This document shows positions 56,434 through 64,000 of a stretch of DNA of 64,000 nucleotides, in pieces. The notes under the pieces are model-generated. The model was given only the letters and a program-made list of their open reading frames with translations. It did no database searches and had not been told where the DNA came from. Every line of letters begins with the position of its first letter. Position 1 is the stretch's first letter. Location: contig NC_079505.1 of NCBI RefSeq assembly GCF_030052815.1, positions 19,068,643 through 19,132,642 on the forward strand, written 5' to 3'. The DNA is from Hevea brasiliensis. Its lineage: Eukaryota; Streptophyta; Magnoliopsida; Malpighiales; Euphorbiaceae. The translations under genes were made by a program, and so were the position numbers.

Positions 56434-58249
56434 ATGGCTCTCACTAAATGCAAATCCCCTGCTGCTGCTGCTGCTTCGTCATCCTTATCTGCATCTGACG
56501 ATCTTCCTATCACCGCATTACGAAAGAAATTGAAAGAAAAGAGGAACTCACCTGAACCTGAATCAACTGGTGCATCCTCCGACCCATCTAAAGTTGTCGA
56601 ACCCACTGTATCGGCACCAGAAAAGAAAAAGGGGAGAAAAATGCGAGGGATTGATACCTAACGCAAAAAGGGCGCTGCCAAATCTTTGGGTTCAGTGGAT
56701 AAGGCACTGCTTGATTGTAAATTTATCAAATGGGAGTACTTTGGTCAGGTAAATTTTCAATTCAAAGAACTTTTTGAGTTTCAAGAATGGATGACTATTT
56801 GTGAGTGTACAAATGCGTATTACCCTAGACTTGTTCAAAACTTTTATAGAACTTTAAGAACAGTTGATGATGAAGACAAATTTGAAGTTGTTTTGAATGA
56901 TACTGTGTATGTTGTTTCTGTTGAGATGATTGCTACGGCTTTGAACTTGCCTAATGATGGAAATAAAATCTCCACTCATAGAGATGTTGCTAGGGTTCCA
57001 CGCTTTAATTTGGCTGAGTTTGAGAATGAAGTGTTCCCTGCCAACACTGCCACAAATGAAAAGTCCACTAGCACAAAAGCCTTTCAACATATCAAAATCA
57101 TTCACAGTATGGTGAACTACATTTTCTGTCCTAAATCTGGCAGCTATGGTTATTTGAGTTATCTGGACATGTGTATCATGTGGCACATTGTTAAAAAAGT
57201 AAGGATGAATTTGGCTTATTTGATTTTCAAGAACATGTGCAAAGCTTATGGGATTGGAAAATTGCCTTATGCACATCTCTTGACTGCTGTGTTTAAAGAG
57301 CTGAATGTAAATGTCTCTAAAGAAATTTCTAGGACTGATTTGATTGTGCTTAGAGAAATTCACTCTGACACTGATGGAAGAAAGAAAAGGTTTGAAAAAG
57401 GTGGTTCTTCCTCAGCTAAGGTAGGTTCAGATTCTATAAATGAGTTTATAGGTGAGCTTCAAGTGCTAAAAACTGCTATTTCTGAGCAATTTAGTTCAAC
57501 CCATCAGTCCATTGAACTTCTGAGAAAATTTATTGATGTGGTTAACTACAAAGTGAGTCACTTGCTTACTCAAAATGAGGAATTGAAGAAGCTAATTGTG
57601 GGTCTTCAGCAGGCAAAAGGAAACTGGTTTCTCAACCAAAGTTGAGACTGCTGTACCTGCAAATGGTGCCTCTTCCCCTGCTTCTCAAGTCTCTGCTCAT
57701 GGTACTGATAGGGGTAAAGGTACTAAGCTTGGTGAGTCTCCAGCTGCTGTGGCACATGAAAGTGGACAAGTGTTTGAGTCTGAAATTAAATCTACAGATG
57801 AAACCCCTGTTGAACATGCTAGTGAACAGGTTGTTGAACCTGAAGTTGGTCCTGCAACTGATGTCCCTATTGAGCATGGTAGTGAAAAGGTTGTAGAACC
57901 TGAAGGTGAGCCACCTGTTGAACCTCCAAGTGAACCACTTCTGGAACCTGCAACTGCCTCTATGCAGCAGAAGGAAGCCTCTCTAAAGGATCACCAAGAG
58001 AGTGCTCCATTTCAACTATCTGCAGCTGCTGCCCCAGCAGCCAAGAAAGGTAGAAAAAGATCTAAGTCTACTGTGTCAAATCCATACCAGTCCCTAGCTG
58101 CTGCTCTTCAACCACCATCTGATGAAGATGAGCCAAAGAAGCATGACCAGTTGGCTGACCAAGGATCTCAGCCACCTGTTGCTAAACCCACCAGAAAAAA
58201 GATGGTGCCTTCCAAAGCCACTCGTAGGAGCAAAAGACTTCATGATTAG
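56434..58249 (+). pseudogene. SIRE-type env-position ORF (putative plant transposon protein domain)
   Basis: Starts MALTKCKSPAAAAASSSLSA. A TAA at 56659-56661 interrupts a frame that otherwise continues into RLVQNFYRTL, VVLNDTVYVVSVEMIATALN and YLDMCIMWHIVKKVR, resembling the 'putative plant transposon protein' domain found in many plant elements. A coiled segment (SHLLTQNEELKKLIVGLQQ) is followed by a frameshift near 57610; the rest, in the shifted frame, has imperfect acidic repeats (EHASEQVVEPE; EHGSEKVVEPE) and a basic C-terminus (KKGRKRSKS; KATRRSKRLHD). Sireviruses carry such an ORF after pol; its 'env-like' role is unproven. No convincing signal peptide or membrane anchor is visible. 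Confidence 0.75.
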
Positions 58250-58790
58250 CACATAATCTGGATTTTTAGTTTCCTATCTGCATTTTTAGTTTACTGGTCT
58301 GTTTGCTACTATTGGTTTTTAGTTTGTTACTGTTTACCTTACTGCATTTAAGTTTGGGCTAACATGATTCTTTTTGTGTTATTTTCTCCTGTTTCCTTTT
58401 TGAATGATGACAAAAAGGGGGAGAATAGGATGGATATGGATATTTGTTTATACTTGTGTTGATGGATATGTGAATAGGATGGATATGGATATGTGTTTAT
58501 ACTTGTGTTGATGAATATGTGTTTATACTTGTGTTTATACTTGTGACAAATGGAAGTATGTTTATATGCATATTATTTTTTTTTGAGAATATTGTTAAAA
58601 TCTTATAAACATGCTTTATAGCATAAACTCAGGGGGAGCTTTTGTACAGCAAATAAATTTCTTAGAAATTATATGCATATATTTAGGGGGAGCACTTTCG
58701 GCATACTATATTGCTTAGATTCACATATCCACATAAACTTTCACACACTTTTATTTTTGATTGTTGATTCAATTGAGTTTTGTCATCATC
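58250..58790 (+). other. 3' untranslated region of the SIRE-type element with PPT-like G-runs
   Basis: PPT-like words occur at 58412-58423 (AAAAAGGGGGAG), 58631-58637 and 58685-58691 (AGGGGGA), besides the terminal one. A GGATATGGATAT/TATACTTGTGT short duplication lies at 58430-58560. Multiple PPT-like motifs are a known Sirevirus trait. Confidence 0.7.
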
Positions 58791-58803
58791 AAAAAGGGAG
58801 AGA
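58791..58803 (+). promoter_or_regulatory. Polypurine tract of the SIRE-type element
   Basis: AAAAAGGGAGAGA, one base before the 3' LTR start TGTTGACCCC. Confidence 0.85.
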
Positions 58804-58804
58804 T

Positions 58805-60209
58805 TGTTGACCCCGTGTAGCTCAAAATGAGCATTGATTTTGATGATAACAAAACTCAAACAGAATCTATCTAACCCAACTTTAAAGTGATGTGTAGATT
58901 CCTTTTCTTATTCCCAAAGAATTTTTGAAGCTGCATTTAAGGAGGAAGAGTACTCAAAGGCATTTCAAGACAAATCCAAAATGAGAAAAGAACAAGACTA
59001 TGAAAGCCAAGACTCAGAGTAAATGTATGAAAGTCATAGAGTTAGAGATTGAGTCTTAGGTCTTTTGTGAAAAAAATAGATGAAAGTTTAGTCGAATGGA
59101 GCTCAAAAATGAAACTTTATTTCTAATTATTTTTCTTATCATGACCTTGGATACTGCTATTGAAACATATTTTTCTCTTAAGGTCTAAATCATTTTTTTA
59201 ATATTACAAGTTGAGACATACAGCTGTTGACTTAGTTTGCTAACTGGTTTGCTAAAATATTAGTTTGCTAATGTGTTTGCCAAAAAATTAGTTTACTAAC
59301 TAGTTTACTACTGTTGCCAAAATATCATTAGTTTGCTAAATGATCGTGAGTCGTCAACTCACAAAAAGACAAAATAACGGCCATTTTGTCTTGGGCAGTG
59401 TGTATAACATTCCAAAAAGGTTTCAAATGGTCTAAAATGATTTGGGACTATAAATACACCTTCTTTACTTCATTTACATTTTGATGAAAGCTTACATTTG
59501 AACTCCAACTTTGATTTTTTATTTATTACTTTCATTCAAGAGCTTTAAAGACATTGAGCTACCATTGGCAAATCAACTCATCTATTCTTTATAGTTTTAT
59601 TTGTATTGAGTAAGAGTGAGTGTTAAAACATTAAGTTGCATTTAAGAGAGGTTGTACAAGCACCTATTGAAGCTTGAGAGAGAGTAAGTGCTTAAGATAG
59701 CACTTGTGAAGGTTTCAAGCTACCTTGGTAAAAGCTTGGTGTTGAAAAGTTGTAAAGGGCTTTTGGTCTCTTGCCTTTAAAAGAGCAAATAGTGGAGAGA
59801 AGACTCAAAGAGGGTTCTTTAAGAGAGTGGATGTAGGCTAGTTAAGCCGAACCACTATAAAAATCATTGTGTTTGATCTCTCTAACCTTAACCTCTTTAC
59901 TTTTGTGCAATTTAATTTTTATACATGACCTTGAATGTTGATTGAATATATTGAGTTGGTATATTTGAGGATTTATGAGTATGATGAGAAATTAGTTGAA
60001 TGTCTTGTGATGCATGTTGTGATAGCCATAAATATTGATTAAAGCTTGAATTGCAATTTAGGAACACTTTATTAAAATACATATCACTGTCATTATATAT
60101 TAAGGAGCATCTAGTTGAACAAAGCCATAATTTTTCATTAGGCTGCAAGCAAGGGCCGAAAAATTGTTAAAGTCCAATTCACCCCCCTCTTGGACTATTT
60201 TGGGACAAC

Positions 60210-60210
<1 letters not shown>
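58805..60210 (+). repeat. 3' LTR of the SIRE-type element
   Basis: 1406 bp, closely matching 26167-27576. Differences are scattered substitutions and a few small indels, for example around 59343-59360. Confidence 0.95.
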
Positions 60211-60240
<30 letters not shown>

Positions 60241-61287
60241 CAGAGAGAGAGAGAGTGAATGCTAGGCATGCTCTTGTGTTGCATATTTTATTAATGAAAT
60301 TGTTATGGATGTAATCTTAAAGTAATTTGGAGATGAGTGTGTGTGTGTTGGAGTACACGTGGTGTGAATGCAGATATGGATAAGACAGTTAGTCGCAGCT
60401 GAAGCTTAATTCACTGGAACTTGATCCTTGTATGTGGATAAGTCGGGATGAGTACGGCTTTGAGTTAATCTCGCTGACCCCTGCACTTAAATTATTAAGA
60501 GAAAGTCTGGCTTGAATTGACCTCTCTGGGAGGTATTGGAATTAAGGGAGCTGTATATGGGATCAACTCTCATATGTATATATATTAATGTGACACACAG
60601 GTGTATGTATGCTCTCAATTATCTTTTGTGCGAATATTGCTTGAATTGTTTAATACTATATGACTATGTTGTATTTCATATCTAGGTAATGCATTAGTTG
60701 TAAATGATTATATAAATTGTATTTAAAATCAATATCTTAATCTATGAGTTGAACGCTCACCCCTATTCAACTATTTTTTCTTACGTAAGAAGTGGACTTT
60801 TTGAGAATAACCTGTTTTATTTCTTGCGGGTTTACCAGAAAAAGCTTACTTGTGTTTTATTTTCTTTGTTTCAAATTCTAGAAATCCGCATGTATTAGTG
60901 ATGTATTAATCTTATTTGGGATTGTAATAACTAAATTTATTGGAGTTGTAAACATATTTATGTGGATATGCTTGGATGCATGAGATGATCATTTCTCTAT
61001 ATGAGGGAGCTAAGCTCTCATTTCGTTATTTATTTGTTTTAAGGATTATGAGAGTGAGCTGAGCTTCCCATATGGTTGATTTATCGATTTATAAGTCAAG
61101 TGAGTTAAGGTTACCCGTTGGACAGTCCAATTTATGGCTGAACTTTGTCCGTTTATTTTCTTGAACTTAGACTACATTTATGAGCTTTAAGTTTGAGCAA
61201 AAAATAGTTAGGTTTATTACGGATTTTGGAGACTTTATGCTGACCCAAGCCATAATACCGGTCTAGCCCAAAATTCTGGTAGTGACA
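60211..61287 (+). repeat. Solo chromovirus LTR, right part
   Basis: Continuation of the LTR interrupted at 26166. It starts in a (GATA)n/(GA)n microsatellite (60211-60256) and is collinear with the second half of the Tekay-like LTR: GTTGAACGCTCACCC, AATCCGCATGTATTAG, TTATGGCTGAACTTTGTCCG and the terminal GTAGTGACA. TATAT follows, matching TATAT before 24484. Combined length is about 2.76 kb. Confidence 0.8.
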
Positions 61288-62180
61288 TATATATATATAT
61301 ATATATTCAACAACGGATAAAAAAAATTCATATTCATTTATTTATTAAAAATATTTAATTAGTATTTTTTAATTAGTGTATAAGTATAAAAAATATATAT
61401 TAAAATTATATGAATCTAAAAGTTTTAAATAGTATATAATATGTACAAAGCATAAAAAACAAATTATATATGAGAAAAAACATTTAAATAGATAAATATA
61501 TCTTATTTAAAAAATTAATAATTAACAGAATATATTAAGTTTGAATATAATTATAAAATTAATATGATTAATAAAATGATGTATTATTAAAAATTTAAAA
61601 ATGTTAATGTCTATATATATAAAAAAATATTTTTTAATTTTTTTAATACTATAATGTTATCTTAACTTGGTAAATAATAAATACGTATAAAAAGAATTAT
61701 AAATAATATATATAATATATAATTATTATTTGAATTTAATAAATTTATATTTAAGTATAAACATAAATTGATAATTTAATTAAAAAAATTACAATTTTTA
61801 TATAAATATAAGTATTATATCATTTAATAGAATTTTTATTTATAAAAATTTAATAATTTCTTTTATTGAAATTTAACGGCTACATTTTTAAAAAATTATA
61901 AAAATTTTAATTTAAAAATATATTATAAATTAATTTAATAAAATATTTTACTATAAATTGAATAATTATCTACATATTTTTTACTATAATCATTTTAATT
62001 AAAATTAACAATATAGTAATGATAATATTTTTTATTTTATTAATATTTATTTTTTAAAATTATATATTTTAATTATTAATTTATTATTTATAAATAATTT
62101 ATTAATATTAATATATTTTTCTATCTCATTTTTAAAATTTTTCTGCACATTATTATATTAAAAAAAAAAACCCTATAAAC
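61288..62180. other. AT-rich intergenic DNA
   Basis: Nearly pure A/T with no supported gene or structured repeat. Confidence 0.6.
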
Positions 62181-62475
62181 TTTTGCATTTTTGGGGTTTT
62201 CTATCTTTTTACGCCTCGGATTTCCTTTTGTCTTTTTGAGATTTTGCTTCGTGCATTTAACCAGTGCTTGCTCAAAACGACGCTGTTTAGCCTTTGTTTT
62301 CTTCCCCTTCACAGCATCTTTCCTTTTGTCTCTTTTTTTTTATTTTATTTTATTTTATTTTTATTTTTTATGCTTGAGATGTAAGGTCTGCGCGTTATCA
62401 TGAATGGGGGGGAGTGAGGACAGGTGAGAGGGTGAGAAGAGTGATGCGGTGATAAACAGAGGCAGAGTAGGGGTG

Positions 62476-62679
62476 ATGAACGGAATTTCGGGGAGGAGAA
62501 TGCCGCCACCTACTGCGAGGGCGATTGCTAGGGCTTTCTCTGCCGTGGAAGTGACGGAAAGTACGAAGCTACCTGTGGCTGTGTGGAGCCAAGCGGCGCT
62601 AAATTTCGGTGAGGAGTTAGGGTTCATGCGGAGATTAAGAACGGTATTAGTGGTGATTCAACAGCTGGGTTTAATCTGA
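62476..62679 (+). CDS. Short hypothetical ORF, possible gene fragment
   Basis: A 67-codon frame beginning MNGISGRRMPPPTARAIARA in a GC-richer island. The N-terminus is rich in Arg, Ala and Ser with few acids, like an organelle-targeting peptide, followed by VAVWSQAALNFGEELGFMRR. It is not recognised. Downstream bits (for example MDCDDSKLKRQPTRTMK near 62723) are in other frames, so this may be a decayed gene or first exon. Confidence 0.3.
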   Translation: MNGISGRRMPPPTARAIARAFSAVEVTESTKLPVAVWSQAALNFGEELGFMRRLRTVLVVIQQLGLI

Positions 62680-63119
62680 GAAGGATTCCATTTTTGGTGA
62701 TGAACAAAATAGGGATTGAGCACATGGACTGTGATGATTCGAAATTGAAAAGGCAGCCTACAAGAACTATGAAGACCATCTATGACTTTTTGAAGTAAAA
62801 ATGATGGGTAACTTCTTATTTCCAGAATGAGTTATATTTTTCAACTTCATGTTCAATTTAAGGAACTTTCTATAAATTTGGAATGCAGAAATTGATTGGT
62901 GTTGGTGTCGAAGTTTCGCGATTGTGATTGATAATTGTAGCAATGGAATAATTTTTCAGGAGTGTATTCATGCTTTAAGAATTGTGTATCTTTGAATATG
63001 CAAGTGAAATAGGGTAGATAGGCACCTAGATTAAATTCCATTTCCATCCATGCTTGATTTCCCTGATTTATTGTTATTCTTTTTTTCTATACCCTTGATC
63101 TTGCATTGCAAAGAGACAG

Positions 63120-63206
63120 AGTATTGTGGCTGTTGTTGTGAAGGCTGTTGGAGAAAGCTACGAGTCATCCACCTCCCTCAGCATTGCTAAGTCCGTAAAG
63201 AATGTT
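63120..63206 (+). pseudogene. Exon-like segment resembling CURT1 (thylakoid curvature) N-terminal region
   Basis: Between an acceptor-like AGACAG and a donor-like GTT|GTGAGT, one frame reads KAVGESYESSTSLSIAKSVK followed by Asn-Val. By memory this resembles the start of the mature CURT1C-type thylakoid membrane protein (SSTSLSI-KSVQNVWD). The expected continuation (WDxSEDR and two membrane helices) is not found by 64000, so this is a fragment or the gene continues beyond the window. Confidence 0.35.
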
Positions 63207-64000
63207 GTGAGTTTCTCCCTCTACCGCTCCGTGAATTTATTCTCTGTGGTATTTCTATATCGATATCTCTATTTCTGAGTTCTTTTGCTTGCTTTCTAAA
63301 GTTTTAGACGCTTAGCTCTTTTATTAATTGAATTCTATTCTTGGCCAATAAATAAGCAAATTAACTTTTATAATTATTATTTTTTGTTTTGCAGTAAAGT
63401 TCACGCCTCTGTTTCAGTCCAGACGCTCAAGCCCAAGGACAAGTCTGATTGCTTTGGTGTTTTTTTGCCAAACATAACATCTATATGTGGTTCATACCCT
63501 TTATTCTATAATATCAAAATCATGTGTGTTTCTTTAATTTTATAGATTTTATCGGGCTTTAATGGATGGTTGTTTCTTCTGATGTTTGATATAGTGGCAA
63601 TTTTCTATTTTCCTAAGTAGTTTGGCTCTGATCTACTTAGTATGCCTTAGTTGGCTTTTTTTTTTTTAAAGAAAAAAAAAATTAACCTACTAAAACATAT
63701 GTTGCATTTTCTTAGAAGGTTTCTTTGATTTGTTTCTTCCTAAATATGTAAATGACAATTTGTTTAGATATAGCATCAAGATTAGGAAGATAAAAGACAC
63801 TCCAACCAATTAATACAATCATTGAAAACACAATCAGTGAGAATTCATAGCTGTCAAACTACATTCCTTTAGATTGCTGTATATGTAATGTTCACATCGA
63901 CCCACCCCGAAGAATTAAATATCTGGGTTTTAATTTTGTAAATTAAATGAAGAATATTCAAATGCTGTATTTGAATCGTACAGTCATGGTACATAATTCA
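63207..64000. other. Unassigned terminal region
   Basis: Contains an acceptor-like TTTTGCAG ending at 63395 followed by about 60 open bases (KVHASVSVQTLKPKDKSD), then A/T-rich sequence. No family recognised. Confidence 0.3.

Larger units (their letters stand above)
26167..60210 (+). mobile_element. SIRE-type (Sirevirus) Ty1-copia retrotransposon, split by a nested element
   Basis: Direct LTRs (26167-27576 and 58805-60210) enclose primer site, gag with two zinc knuckles, protease-integrase-RT-RNase H in copia order, an extra ORF in the env position and several PPT-like G-runs. These are hallmarks of the Sirevirus lineage. Without the nested 23.2-kb element the copy is about 10.8 kb. Flanks TATAG (26162-26166) and GATAG (60211-60215) are a near-perfect 5-bp target-site duplication in a TA/GATA-rich site. 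Several nonsense codons and one frameshift make this copy defective. Confidence 0.93.

Noticed and set aside
1..64000. tRNA, rRNA or riboswitch genes
   Set aside because: Apart from tRNA-complementary primer sites I saw no cloverleaf-like or rRNA-like sequence; covariance-model searches were not possible.

Overview
This window looks like intergenic heterochromatin from a plant nuclear genome, probably a eudicot. It holds plant-specific retrotransposon lineages (a Tekay-type chromovirus, a Sirevirus/SIRE-type Ty1-copia element and a Tat/Ogre-type Ty3-gypsy element), a plant hAT transposase relic, very AT-rich spacers, TA/AAT microsatellites and plant-like introns. The species cannot be named from the sequence. 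I see no complete, clearly functional host gene.

Layout. (1) 1-8784: a Tekay-like element, cut at its 5' end by the window edge. It keeps both LTRs, the tRNA-Met-type primer site and the pol 3' half (RNase H, integrase, chromodomain). About 3.3 kb of purine-rich non-coding sequence sits where gag, protease and RT should be. It is inserted in a dispersed AT-rich repeat (copy A, 8785-10212) that also occurs at 16229-17147 (B) and 18056-20345 (C); A and C contain a long foldback. (2) 10963-12625: fragments of a small membrane-protein gene in inverted and tandem arrangement, separated by TA tracts. (3) 20957-22782: a decayed hAT transposase. (4) 24484-61287: a three-layer nest. A solo chromovirus LTR (24484-26166 and 60211-61287) was split by a SIRE-type element (26167-60210). 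That element was split inside its integrase region by a 23.2-kb Tat/Ogre-type element (30565-53800, minus strand) with an exact AACAA target-site duplication. (5) 61288-64000: AT-rich DNA, then weak exon-like segments, one resembling a CURT1-family exon.

The Tat/Ogre-type element is the most interesting object. Its LTRs are about 6.17 kb. On its coding (minus) strand run 5' LTR, an Arg-tRNA-type primer site, ORF1 (DUF7745-like plus coiled coil), gag, a 184-nt intron that restores frame into RT, RT-RNase H, an archaeal-type second RNase H, integrase, short GAAAACCCGAAAGGG repeats, a 61-bp minisatellite of about 23 units, a polypurine tract and the 3' LTR. Each LTR also carries, on the opposite strand, a two-exon gene of about 600 codons. 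It has its own TATA box, a 61-nt intron whose removal keeps frame, a 'putative gypsy-type transposon' domain and a coiled-coil/acidic tail. The LTR therefore has divergent promoters and encodes an antisense protein. The two LTR copies carry different single nonsense changes, so a protein open at both sites is implied in the ancestor. The body is dead: protease missing, several stops and frameshifts.

The SIRE-type element has gag with two zinc knuckles, pol, an extra env-position ORF and several PPT-like G-runs before the 3' LTR. With the Tat element removed, its pol frame is continuous across the insertion point, with only one nonsense codon.
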